Position numbers and translations under genes: made by a program
NCBI GenBank assembly: GCA_033439685.1
Contig: JAUEDM010000005.1
Coordinates: 682,001-746,000, forward strand
DNA from: Apodospora peruviana
Taxonomy: Eukaryota > Ascomycota > Sordariomycetes > Sordariales > Lasiosphaeriaceae
Direction of reading: 5' to 3'
DNA length: 64,000 nt
Notes under the pieces: model-generated
The model's database searches: none
Told to the model about the DNA's origin: nothing
Seen by the model: the letters and a program-made list of their open reading frames with translations, nothing else
Shown here: positions 22,426 through 32,951 of the stretch, in pieces
Layout: every line of letters begins with the position of its first letter
How positions within the stretch are numbered: position 1 is the stretch's first letter

Positions 22426-24120
22426 ATGTTTGGCGCGCTGAGATGGAACGAAGCAACCAAGGACCACGAGCATATCAAACTGTCGAGCGACGACAGTGTT
22501 GATGCACGTGGTTACACTCTCGTGGCCTGTGACCAGTGTCGCATACGCAAGGTACGTCAAGACTGCACTACAACAATATGCCCATCTTCATATACCCTCC
22601 CGTAGCCTTTGGCCATTTATAGCCACCGCCGGCACGGGGTTGACAAATCCGTACTCCTACAGCTCAAGTGCAACGGCGACAGGAACGGTTGTTCAAGATG
22701 CCTGGCCGCTACTCCATCGACCGTGTGTGTCTACAGCACCAAGCTGACGGCCAGGGCGGCTAAGAAGAGGCCGCGTCTAATCTTACATCCGGATAAGCCG
22801 TTGCTTGACTCATCGCCGGGTACACACCGAGCCGAAGACCCGAAGCAGTCCGCAGGGCGGACCCACGACAATGACACGGCTTATATTAACTGTTCGGGAC
22901 TACAAACTTCCCCTTCCTATTCCGAGTCGTCTTCTGCCTCTTCGACATCTCTTAGCGCGGGCACTGCCAATGCGCCTCTCCGCGAGGACACGATACCACC
23001 ACTAGACTGTCAACAGATCACCTGGGACACTACATTCGGTGTCTTCCTCCGCCATTCCGACTTTGACCAGGATCTGCTAGGGTCACCATGCCGCAACCTC
23101 GACGCTGACATTGATCCCAGCTTCATGGATATGGGAGACTCGCCTGGACTCGTCTTCCCGCCCTCATCGCCCTTCACTCCAACAAGCACAGACTGGGACA
23201 GTCCCATGGTACCGATAGCAGCACCAGCGGAACGAACGGTTACTACGATGAATAGCATCACAGCTGACTACCACTCCCAAACCCGGTCACAAGCAACACC
23301 AGCGGGTAACAATATTAGCTGCGCGTGCCTCGGTGCCCTGGCGCAACTGCTCGAACACATGGACGTCGGGGGTGGTGGTGGTGTAAGTTCCGACGACGAC
23401 GCCGCAGGGAGGAGGAGGAGGAGGACCGAGGACTTGGACACACTTCTCATGTGCCTTGCCAGGGGCACCAGGACATGCTCCGAGGTGCTCGCGTGTACAC
23501 ACTGCAACGCGTGCGCGGACAACTCGATGCTCGTGGCTACCATCGCGCAACAGCTCGGAAGCGCAGCTCGGAAAGCCTCCAGCAGGTTGCTCCTACCCAC
23601 ATGGCGCCATCACCAGGAACAACAGCAACTGCGATTGTTATCAGAACAACAAAACCAGAACCAATCACACGAAAGAATAACTTCAACCCGCACCTGCAGC
23701 AGCAGTAGCAGCAGCAGCACCCACTCATCCCAGGAAAGCACCCGAGTCAATAGAACATTCAAGCTGATGATGACCACTGACTCTGGACGACGACAACGAA
23801 CCGCCCGTCGAGTTATCAGCGACAACAACCATGGTAGTAGTACGACTACTGTCGACGATGACGACGACGACGACGACGACGACAGCGGATATTCATCATT
23901 ACCAGCGGTATCTGTGGGTCGGTACCGGATCGAAGCGCCCGAGACCAGACTGCGGCTGATTTCTGATCTGGTGTTGCTGCACATAGCGGACTTTGAGGCA
24001 CTTCTGAACAGTCTGAGGGAGCGGGTAGGGGCTGGACGGGGAGCTTACAAGTTGCTGGCGGAGGAAGAGTATAGAGTTGCCAAGGTGGGTTGGATGATTC
24101 AGCAGGTGATGAAGAAGTAA
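22426..24120 (+). CDS. AflR-like Zn2Cys6 pathway regulator, 527 aa
   Basis: Exon 1 is 22426-22551 (42 codons, ACCATG start) and exon 2 is 22663-24120, joined at phase 0 through a 111-bp intron (GTACGT donor, CTACAG acceptor) that splits the DNA-binding domain. The spliced sequence has Cys35, 38, 45, 52, 55 and 64, the exact CX2CX6CX6CX2CX8C pattern of fungal binuclear zinc clusters, followed by a basic patch (AAKKRPR). Residues about 258-330 (CACLGALAQLL ... LDTLLMCLARG ... ACTHCNAC) match the AflR regulatory domain type. Gln-, Ser- and Asp-rich low-complexity runs (Asp run near 23858-23881) separate it from a C-terminal helix-rich region (GRYRIEAPETRLRLI). This is a nuclear transcription factor and almost certainly the local activator of the PKS cluster. 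Confidence 0.9.
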
Positions 24121-24245
24121 TTCACTTGTCCAGTTGAGGGTGTGTATGTGTGTCGCTTTGCAGCGACGAGCCGCCAGTGAGCTGAAGAATGAATCACGAC
24201 AATACCATAAAGACCTTTGGGGTCAGGCTGTTATGAGAAAAGGGG

Positions 24246-24605
24246 GTGGACTTCCGAAGAGAAAGATTGGAAATTGAACTAGTCACACATATCGCATCAG
24301 ATGAACCGCCTCCGTCACCACCCATCACCATCCAGACCGCCTCCATCCTCGTCGTCGTCTACGCACTCATCTACTTCCTCCCCTTCTACCTGTCGCGCAC
24401 CACCCGCCCGTCGCCGACCCTGCCGCGGGATGCACCCTCCGTGATCCGCGCCCGCATCACCTCGGTGTCCGTCTCGTGCGTCGTCTGCTGCGTAGCACTG
24501 AAATGCCAATTGCAATTGATGGCAATGATGCTGACGGTGGCGAGAGATCTGTTATTTGTTGACTGTAGCGGTCCGTCCCTGGTGGACGACGATGCTAACA
24601 GGTGA
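24246..24605 (+). pseudogene. N-terminal fragment of an Rce1-like CAAX endopeptidase gene
   Basis: Around 24325-24480 the frame reads a hydrophobic span (ILVVVYALIYFLPFYLS) followed by TRPSPTLPRDAPSVIRAR and a second hydrophobic start. That is the pattern I know from the first two membrane segments of fungal Rce1, the ER protease that trims prenylated CAAX proteins. There is no ATG start in this frame (it opens at a GTG), and the catalytic CPBP region never appears: after VVCC the sequence loses all resemblance and stops at 24603-24605. It is therefore a relic cut at both ends. Its place at the cluster's edge suggests a breakpoint of an old rearrangement. Family assignment is from memory of the motif. 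Confidence 0.55.
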
Positions 24606-25072
24606 AGTGTTCCTGCATGCAATGACCCCTTATGGAAGAACACCCAAAAGTCGGACAGAACCTCTGCGCCCCAGCAATGTTTCTGAAAAATAAAAGGCAG
24701 AAGCCGAGGCAATCCAAAAGCCAAGGCATGCCATCCAAAAAGCCCAACGCGATACCCAAAACAGCCCAACGCAAAGTTAACACACTCCTCTCCTCCAATA
24801 CATCACTGCCAGAGAAGCAGCCGTCGTCGCGGGACCAACCGGTTGTGACCACGAGATTGTCTAGCGGCCACGGGGGCGAGCAGCGAGATCTAGAAAAAGA
24901 GTATCTCCTCTGACGATTGTGTATTGGAATCGGACCGGTAGCGAGTCACTGCCCGAGGCAAAACCTCCCGATCATCCTCAATGCTTGGGCTCGAATATGT
25001 CGCATATTGTGCCTCTTCCTGTTTTGACATCCAGATGCCGTGGAGGCGAATCTCGTGGAATAAGGGCAATTT
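24606..25072. other. intergenic, no supported gene
   Basis: 467 bp with no motif-bearing frame. It may include further unrecognisable remains of the Rce1-like gene. Confidence 0.4.
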
Positions 25073-25468
25073 CTACCGGTTGTCAATGTTATGTTTCAGC
25101 ATCAGGAGTTGATGAAGTATTGCAAGATATGCACGGGGTGTGGCAAGCAGGTAACGTAACGCAGGTTGTTGGGTAAGGTAGGCAGTCATATGAATATTGT
25201 TTTGGTAGGTGTAGCAAGAGGAGTTGAAGAGACAGCTGAAATTTCCGGAAATGCGAAATAGACGTGCGCTCGTGCCCCCTTTAACGGAGGCATATTCCGA
25301 CTCTGAGAACTTGGAGTTTCGCATGATCCAGCCCTTGAGGGTCTGGAAGGTAACATTGCCTTCCGGTATCGTGATGCTAATGCCGTAGCGCCCCTTCTCA
25401 TCAAAGTTCATCGCCTCGGGCTTGTACTGCCTGAGCGTGTCCATGAGGCTGTTGAGCTTGGTGGACAT
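25073..25468 (-). CDS. small hypothetical protein, 131 aa
   Basis: Start chosen at ATG 25468 (MSTKLNSLMDTLRQYKPEAM), because the codons downstream are GC-biased at third positions while the frame upstream is AT-rich leader. The first about 75 residues look soluble and coding (FDEKGRYGISITIPEGN), while the last part has Cys, Tyr and Leu-rich sequence that could be misread intron or 3' flank. I do not recognise a family. It sits next to the decayed Rce1-like fragment, just beyond the polyketide cluster. Confidence 0.45.
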   Translation of the reverse strand: MSTKLNSLMDTLRQYKPEAMNFDEKGRYGISITIPEGNVTFQTLKGWIMRNSKFSESEYASVKGGTSARLFRISGNFSCLFNSSCYTYQNNIHMTAYLTQQPALRYLLATPRAYLAILHQLLMLKHNIDNR

Positions 25469-27173
25469 CTTGGTGGAGTTTGTGGGGGTTGAGATGTCTG
25501 GCAGACTTCGTTCTAAGAATGAAGAGTTGTTTTGTGTTTGCAACAGAAGACAAAACATGTGGGTTGTCTGCTTGTGTGAGACTGTTGTGTTTGGGTGTGT
25601 AGAATGCAAGAAGGAGAACATGAGGGAACCTTAGCTATCAATATATAATATTGATCGATCTGCTGGATCATCTCCCTCACGGAGCTGCATTGCTGGTCTG
25701 GCTGTTCATGGTTGGTCACCGAATAGCTGGCATTTGCCAGTGAGCAACACCGTGTTCATCCTTGCCTCGCAGAGATCTCATACCTTTCGCGGCAATACGA
25801 TCAGACTAGATATAACCCTCGGCAGATGTGTAAAAGCGTAACCCAATCGGCTCTGGTCGACATAACGGTATTGTACAATTGCCGTTCTCCGCCGGACGAG
25901 TATGTCGCGCCAGATGAAATGACCCATTCCCAGACATAATCCCTGGCTATTCCTTTCGCATGGGATACTCAAGTACATGGCCATTATCCACTGGGAATCA
26001 AATCCCATGTAGACCCATTAATTGCAAGACTGTGAAACTATCCACTGATGTGTGACTGGCACTGGGGTCAAGTGGCCGCAATACTGATACTGCGAGGACC
26101 AGACCAAATCTGACTCGGGCTTGTGTCACATCAGCCTCAACATGTTGATAACACTGCTTTAAAACGACCATCAATGAATCCCGAGCTTAGATCTCTCCAA
26201 AAACAGAGATATTGAGAGCGGTTTGTTGATTTTTAATCTGTTCATCGCTGACTTGCCCCTTCCAAGTAGAAGAGTATATGACCAACGAAAGTGACCGCAC
26301 GTCGCCGTGTTACTCAGCCTACAGGACACGACTAGATCTCTGGCGTTGACGTAGGGGGAGATGGGTTCGAGTTCGAGTTGATCGCGTGTGCCATGTCTCT
26401 TCGACCCCTGAATGGACCCTTGTTCGAACCCGGCTTGCTCGAAGAGGAGAGGGGGCACTAACACGTAATATCGTATAACTAGCCAGAATATGTTAGCGTC
26501 CTGACAAGGCTCCCACGCAATCGAAAAGGGGCTAGCATCTCACTTGACGATACCATCAGTTGCAAGCAACAGCCTTGTAATCCGTACTCAAGCAAGGAGT
26601 CAGCGTTCCCTTAATAACCCTGACTATAGATAGAGGCAGTCGTACACCTCTGCCGGGTCTTAAAACCTTCGTCCAAATACTTTACAATTGAGGGCCTGCC
26701 CATTAAGGAAAAAAAATTCCGTTGTGTCTGCTACATTCACCGACCGATATTCACAAGCCTCTGTTGCAAAATTCTGATCTTAGAGAGCCTCAGCGGGGAG
26801 CTGAAAATACGGAGTATGCCTATAAGTAGAGTTGGTTCCCGGGTTTTATGCTCGGCACAACAATCTCTTCTTGTCCAGACAGAGCCTGGGAAGGTACTTA
26901 CATAAGGTAAATCCCGGCAGAGGTATGAAAGGAGTGTAATTAAGTGATGCGGAATTCTATGCTATACCACTGCCAGCGCCAGCCATCCCTCCTCCAACAA
27001 ACGCCAATCCGTCCATCTTCGAGTGACAAAGTCAGTCTGGTATCAACCAATCAACAGCAACAACAAAAGAAAGACAACCCCAACCGCCACCCGTCCGTCA
27101 TTACTCGTTAGATCTAATAAACTAAATAGGAAGGGGAAAAAAAACATTATAATTAGCGCGCAAGATGAGGTGG
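25469..27173. other. intergenic, AT-rich, no supported gene
   Basis: 1.7 kb with many stops in all frames. The right-hand part (about 27020-27170) is A-rich. No repeat family or RNA gene was recognised. Confidence 0.5.
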
Positions 27174-28703
27174 TTAAAGCACCTTCTTCTCATACATCTC
27201 CTCCCCTTTCCCGCTCTCATCAAAAATAGGCTCATACAACCCCCTCCACCGATCCAGCTTCAATAACCTCTCCCTCACACTCAAATCCTGCGGATACCTC
27301 AAATCCGGATCCGCCCCATGAGCCAAGAGCATCCGCGCAATATCCGGATGTCCCTGCCTCGGCGCGCCGCACTCGAGCCGCGCAACCAGCTTCGCGAGCG
27401 GCGTCTCCCCGTCCCGGTCCTTGACATCGGCATCCACCCCCTTCGCGGCAAGCAACTGCCTCACCACGGTGGCGTTACCCGCCTCCATGGCCCAGTGCAG
27501 CGGCGTGCGGCCGTAGCTGTCCCTCGCCATCGGGTCCGCGCCGTACCGGAGCAACAGTTCCGTGCAGCCGGGGCTGCTTGCGTCGACGGCGAGATGCAGG
27601 GCCGTGATCCCCGTCGTCCAGAGCTTGCTTTCGCGCTTCTGCTTTTTCGAGGAAACCGGTTTGAGCGGGTCGTCGATCGCGCGGCAGGCGTCGAAGGTCG
27701 CGGCGGTGTCGGCGCCCCCATGCTTGAGTAGAATCTCGAGACAGGCGGGCTTGTCGGCGAAGGCGGCCACGTGCAGGGCTGTCAGGCCGTGGCCGCCGAA
27801 CTTGAACATCGGGATCGTGTTGAGCGGTGCGTCGACGGCTGCGCCGTGGGCGAGGAGCAATCGTAGGGCGGAAGGGAGGTTGAGCGAGGATGCTGCGGCC
27901 AGGGCGTTCATGGTGCCCGCGCCGCCTGGGGTCGAGTGCACGCCGTTTGATGCGTTAGGGTCGGCACCGCAGTCGAGAAGAAACGAAATCATGGCGAGAT
28001 GGGCGCGCGGTCTGTCTTGTGGGTTCATGGCGCGCAGCGCGGCCATTAATGGGGTGGTGCCGACGTGGTTCTGGGCGTTGATGGGGATGTTTTCGTCGAA
28101 CAGGTAGCGAGTGACTTTGGCGATGTCGAGTGCCGAGCAGCCGAAGCAGAGGTCGGCGACTTTGTGGCTGCTCGCTGCTGGCGCGGGTGTGTTGCTGGTG
28201 GCCGATGAGAATAACCGTGTGACGGCATTCTGTATTATGCTGCTGCCCGTGGACGATAACCGCCTCTGTGACTGTTGTCGATGTGAAAGTGAAAGTGAAA
28301 GTGCTGAACTTGAACGTCTTGCAAGCTTAATGCCATTTTTCTTTGCTTTCCTCTGGATCCGGTGGAGGTCGGCGGCGGCGCTGATCTTGTCGGCGAGGAT
28401 GTCGTCTGCAGACCGGTGCTTCATGTCGAGGATCTCATCATCAGCAGCGGCGCTGCACGTGCATCTCGTGCCGTGGAACTGGATCGACGGGGTCGGTTTG
28501 ACCATGGACCGGTTTGACTTGAGCAGCTCTCGGCAGTCGCTCTGTCTGGGCCGGGACTTCCACTGCAAGCTGGCGAGGGTCTCCTCGCTGCCTCTGCTGG
28601 TCCAGCTGGACCTGGAGGCGAGCGTGGAAGCATCGTCCCAGGTATCTGGGTTTTGTTTGGTGGGACTGATGGTGATGGCGAATTCGGGTGTTAATTCTGC
28701 CAT
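27174..28703 (-). CDS. ankyrin-repeat protein, about 509 aa
   Basis: The start is placed at ATG 28703 (MAELTPEFAITISP), since the in-frame extension upstream to 28856 is not protein-like. The N-terminal half (about 1-180) is Ser/Arg-rich and probably disordered. From about residue 195 onward there are ankyrin-type units: GTTPLMAALRAMN, HLAMISFLLDCGADPNA, GLTALHVAAFADKPACLEIL, GITALHLAVDASSPGCTELL, YGADPMARDSYGRTPLHWAM and MLLAHGADPDLR, about seven in total. Such proteins act as protein-binding scaffolds; no catalytic domain is attached. The gene is uninterrupted by introns and isolated, so its partner and role cannot be inferred. Confidence 0.85.
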   Translation of the reverse strand: MAELTPEFAITISPTKQNPDTWDDASTLASRSSWTSRGSEETLASLQWKSRPRQSDCRELLKSNRSMVKPTPSIQFHGTRCTCSAAADDEILDMKHRSADDILADKISAAADLHRIQRKAKKNGIKLARRSSSALSLSLSHRQQSQRRLSSTGSSIIQNAVTRLFSSATSNTPAPAASSHKVADLCFGCSALDIAKVTRYLFDENIPINAQNHVGTTPLMAALRAMNPQDRPRAHLAMISFLLDCGADPNASNGVHSTPGGAGTMNALAAASSLNLPSALRLLLAHGAAVDAPLNTIPMFKFGGHGLTALHVAAFADKPACLEILLKHGGADTAATFDACRAIDDPLKPVSSKKQKRESKLWTTGITALHLAVDASSPGCTELLLRYGADPMARDSYGRTPLHWAMEAGNATVVRQLLAAKGVDADVKDRDGETPLAKLVARLECGAPRQGHPDIARMLLAHGADPDLRYPQDLSVRERLLKLDRWRGLYEPIFDESGKGEEMYEKKVL

Positions 28704-29881
28704 TTTTAACCGGAATAATATAAACGAATGTACGGTTGAACCGGGTTGGTGGTAAGTGACAGTCAAGATGTCGAGCGGCAGTCGTGGAAGCCCTTTTTTC
28801 TTTTCCTCCGGAAATATGGGCTGGGTGGCTACAGTCATCATATACGAGCTTTTCATGACCGTCCCTGCCGGTGTTATTGCTGCCCGAAGCCCGAATTTCC
28901 ATTGCTGTGCCTGCTCTCCACGTTCCAGATGAGTCCCATCTTAGGCATCCCAACGTGGCACAGCCTCTCTCTGCCCACTCTGCTCAGCTTTGTGGTATGT
29001 GCATTCCGTTAGTGCAACCGGACTGCCCTTTTGGCGCAGCTTGGGACCAGTCAAACCGCCAGCAACGACCGGTGGCTGCAGCAGCTGCAGACGCCGGGGC
29101 CACTATCGATCTGGCTCAGCCCTGGCGGGTCTATGGCACAGTCGGCCACCAATCTCGTTCAGTTCTGCTGCAACAGAGCCGCAAAGGCGGAAAGCAAAAA
29201 TGTTCCAAATACGGATATCGCTGCGAGAGACGAAGCGTGGCGTATCTTATCTTTCAAGGGTCCAAAAAGCTTGACCTGTCGCACGACTCACCTCACCGTA
29301 ACAGTGAGCTTGACCAGTTCGCTACAGTGGGATGACGTGATTCGTGATTCCAAGTCAGCTCTGACGTCGTATCAATCGATTGCGATAAGAGCGTTTCTAA
29401 ATTGCGTGAGCATGTGCGTTTATTGTCGTATCACTTGTCGACACGAGCGCTGTGCATGCGTCGCCCAACGGATGCCTGCAGGCTCCCTTTTATCGTTCGA
29501 AGTCGACTCATAAGTGTGGAATTATCACCTAAGCGAAAGCCGCGGAATTCCAGACTCTAATAAAAAAAACCATCTCCCTCGTGTGTGCGTGTCTGACTGC
29601 AATCTCTGTGTTTCCCGATCCAGAGGAAGTGAGGCTCTGACAGAAAAGCCACGGCGCTCCATCATGCAAGGGTTCAATAACTCTTGGCGCCAACGGACCA
29701 ATTCGTGCATTGTGCACAGGTCTGAAGGGGTGGTCAGCATTTGCAGTGATGTGCAACACGCTCTGATTGTGTTATCTCTTATCGATTTCTCCCTTGCAGT
29801 AAGAAAAAAGATGGGCAGACGAGGTACAGATCAGTCATCATCTTTTGTTGGCTGAGAGAATACCCCAAAAAAAGAATGTTT
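28704..29881. other. intergenic between ankyrin gene and tRNA-Asp
   Basis: Short overlapping plus-strand frames occur (about 28750-29510) but lack motifs, so no gene is called. The first part is the ankyrin gene's promoter. Confidence 0.45.
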
Positions 29882-29971
29882 CTCTCCCGCCGGGAATTGA
29901 ACCCGGGTCTCGAGCGAATCGGACGCAGGGGCGGTGACAAGCTCACATACTGACCACTATACTACGGAAGA
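29882..29971 (-). tRNA. tRNA-Asp (anticodon GTC) with an 18-nt intron
   Basis: Read on the minus strand, the acceptor stem TCTTCCG pairs with CGGGAGA (one G-T pair). The anticodon stem TGAGC/GCTCG encloses TTGTCA, interrupted after position 37 by an 18-nt intron (about 29908-29925) before C38. The T arm is CCGGG-TTCAATT-CCCGG. A T7 run just downstream on the minus strand (T of ATTCTTTTTTTGG) is a Pol III terminator. Mature length is 72 nt before CCA. Confidence 0.93.
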
Positions 29972-31653
29972 TTTGCAGGTGTGGACACCTGCCGTAGCTC
30001 ATTGGTTGTTGATGGAGGGTCAGGAATTGTCCCTTAAGTAACATCAATATCCGGCAAGCCAGCTTACAGCTGGCAGTTTCCAGGTCAACCGAGATCGGGC
30101 CGTCAAACATTTTCTTATTGTAGCACTCCCTTTTAACAGCCAACAGAAACAGCAGGTAATTACTTAGATAAAGGATAACTAAAGTTAAAAACTACGAAAG
30201 GTGTAAGTGAAACGATATTGGCAATTAGATTGTTCTCCAACTTCCCCCCCTTTTACATATGGGAATATCCCGCACATGGTGCAATTTGGATAATGTCAAG
30301 CCTTCCCGCGCCGGTGTGTCGTTCCATGTGTTGTTCTCGAAGGGTTCCATAATAAACATATAACTCGAGTTTGCATCCCGCTCCCGCACTGATATTTCCT
30401 TCCTTGTCTGGATCTTCCCGTCGAACTGTTTTATTTATTCTTGCATCTGGGTGGCAAACCCTTAATTAGTCCTCTGAGATTTTGTTGCCAGCTGCATTAG
30501 GCCAGCCATCCACAAAGATAAAGCTGCTGCTGGGCATCAATTACGGATTCCCGTGCGCGCATCGTGGAGTTGGAAGGCCATGGAAGTTCGGCAATGGGAC
30601 TCGGATAGACCTGTTGCAGGTGCCCAATCCATAACTCGTGATAACCCAGGCGGGTCTCGGACACAGGGAGAATGAGCTTGTTATCACCGGCTTGTAAAAT
30701 TTTTACTGCTAATAATACCAAGATGTCTCCGATCATTCATGGCTGACATCAGCGCGTATAAGGCACCAATTCCGCCCATATTGTCATTAGCCACCGGCCC
30801 ACCGATTGTGGAAGGTAACAGTAGTTCCCACACAGATTCAACCATCACCAATCAAGTGGATTAAGTGCAGCGACATCCTGGAATCCTGCAATGTATTGTA
30901 ACTATGAGAGAAAAAAACCAGGTTAGATGAATTCCTTGACCTGCAGCAGGCGCAACCATCAAACCCCTATCTCGTGGCAAACACGTGAACATTGTCACCA
31001 CGTACCTGGCCCTTCCATTGCTTCCCTTAAGGCGCCGGTCACTTCACCATATTGGGCTCCTCTTGCGCTGGATATCCTCAATTCTCCGAGTATAACGATT
31101 GATATCTCCAAACTGGGTGGGGTTGACGAGGAATTCATTAGGGTATATTAGACGTCTACCTCCAGGCCAGATCTCGTCCAGCGGCACGCTTGCTTTCGTC
31201 CAATCACATCGTGGTCGCGACTTTACCCCAGATTTAACCACCACGATAGTCAATATACCGGCAGTTCACCATGGGAGTAACTTTGAACCTTGACTATGAG
31301 TTCGACAGGCACTATCAAGTCCACAACGTCCAGTTGGCTCGGATAACCGGTTGATGAGTTCCATCTATGGAATACGGAGCAGCCTGGTTGCGGCTTTGAT
31401 ACAACGATGAGGTATCACACGGCAGCATAGTGCCATCCCGGACTCCGGGCTAGTCCAAGACCATGCATGGGTAGTGTTTTCTGGAAGTATTGATGGTCTT
31501 CGAAGTATTATAGCTAGCAAGAGCCTCGTCTTTCCGCGTCCTGCCTTTCTCTTTTCTCCTTGCCGTCGCCATTCACATTCACTCAAAGTAGTAACATATT
31601 CTGGTCTTCGTCGTCCAATTCTCGGTCAACAGCATCCAGTTAGCCCGCCCAAC
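29972..31653. other. intergenic, no supported gene
   Basis: 1.7 kb without gene-like frames. The last about 150 bp form the pyrimidine-rich leader of the DUF1996 gene. Confidence 0.5.
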
Positions 31654-32821
31654 ATGAAGGCTTCCATCGCGGCCCTCACGGCCGCCGTCTTCGCCAAAGA
31701 TGCCGCTGCCCAGTTCGCCCAGGCAGCCATGATGCGCTTCCAGTGCTCGCAGCTCGTGGTAGAGCGCATGGATCCCCTCGTCAACCCCGGCATGCTGCAG
31801 GTCGGCCACGTGCACCAGATCGTCGGCGGCAACTCGTTCAACGCGTCTATGACGCCCGTCGAGTACGACCCCTCAGAAAAGTCAAGCTGCACGACCTGCT
31901 CGTTCAGCGAAGACTTTTCCAACTACTGGACCGCGTCCATCTACTTCAAGGCAAAGAACGGGACATTCAAGCGCGTGCCACAGATGGTCAACCTCGGCCT
32001 AAAAGGCAGCGGCGGTATTACCGTATACTACATCCCGCCGTACGACGGCAAGACCAAGGTTACCGCCTTCAAGCCCGGCTTCCGCATGCTCGCTGGCGAT
32101 CTCAACCTGCGCAGCCCCAAGGGTATGCAGAAGCAGATCTGCTATCGGTGCGAGCACAACATCGAACAGAGCCCATTCGGCGGCGCGCCCTGCACTGGCG
32201 ACGATACCGCGTCCTTCCCGAGCAAGCCGTGCCCGGGCGGTATTCGCACGACCGTCACATTCCCTACGTGAGTTCAATACATCACTTAGGATTGACATGG
32301 GCTTTACTGACGTTATCGATGATAGATGCTGGGACGGAAAGAACGTCGATAGCCCCGACCACAGGAGCCACGTCGCCTATCCAAGCAGCGGCAGCTTCGA
32401 GTCCACCGGCCCATGCCCTGCCAGCCACCCCGTCCGCCTTCCTCAGCTCATGTACGAGGTTATGTGGGATACGCGGGAGTTCAACGACCCGGCGGACTGG
32501 CCCGAGACTGGGCAACCGCTGGTCTACTCCATGGGTGATGGGTAAGTCTTGAGTCTCTAACGGTATGGTACTGAGCACATACTAATCGTTATTCAACCCG
32601 ACAGAACCGGTTTCGGACAGCACGGAGACTATGTCTTTGGCTGGAAGGGCGACTCGCTGCAAAAGGCGCTCGACGCCCGCTGCAGCGGCGACAGGTGCAC
32701 TGCTCTGAAGACGCAGTCCGTCGAGGCGGCGTTGGCTTGTGTCAAGAAGCAGACCGTTAAGGAGCAGGTGGAAGGGTGGCTCCCGGAGCTCCCGGGTTCG
32801 ATGGTTGTTACTTACAAATAA
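31654..32821 (+). CDS. secreted DUF1996-domain protein, 348 aa
   Basis: Exons 31654-32267, 32326-32541 and 32605-32821; introns have GTGAGT and GTAAGT donors and both joins fall at phase 2 (T|CWDGK and DG|TGFGQ). A signal peptide is likely (MKASIAALTAAVFAKDAAAQ). The family hallmark follows at once: MMRFQCSQLVVERMDPLVNP, then HVHQIVGGN, the metal-like His pair, and later CWDGKNVDSPDH, SHVAYP and HGDYVFGW. Eight or more Cys suggest disulfides. DUF1996 proteins are extracellular fungal proteins of uncertain role, often induced on plant biomass; no activity can be claimed. Length is normal for the family's core domain with no C-terminal WSC or CBM module. Confidence 0.92.
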
Positions 32822-32951
32822 ACCGTTGCCCGATGTCGATTGAGTATCTAGGAGAATGGACGGGAGAACCATGACGTGCCGAGTGCCATAGATTCGTGAT
32901 AATATTATACCATTTTTATGTCAGCCAGGTCCTGCTTCTCTCTTAACCAAT

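Noticed and set aside
28111..28755. Plus-strand frame of 214 codons
   Set aside because: It is antisense to the ankyrin gene and has no recognisable domain.
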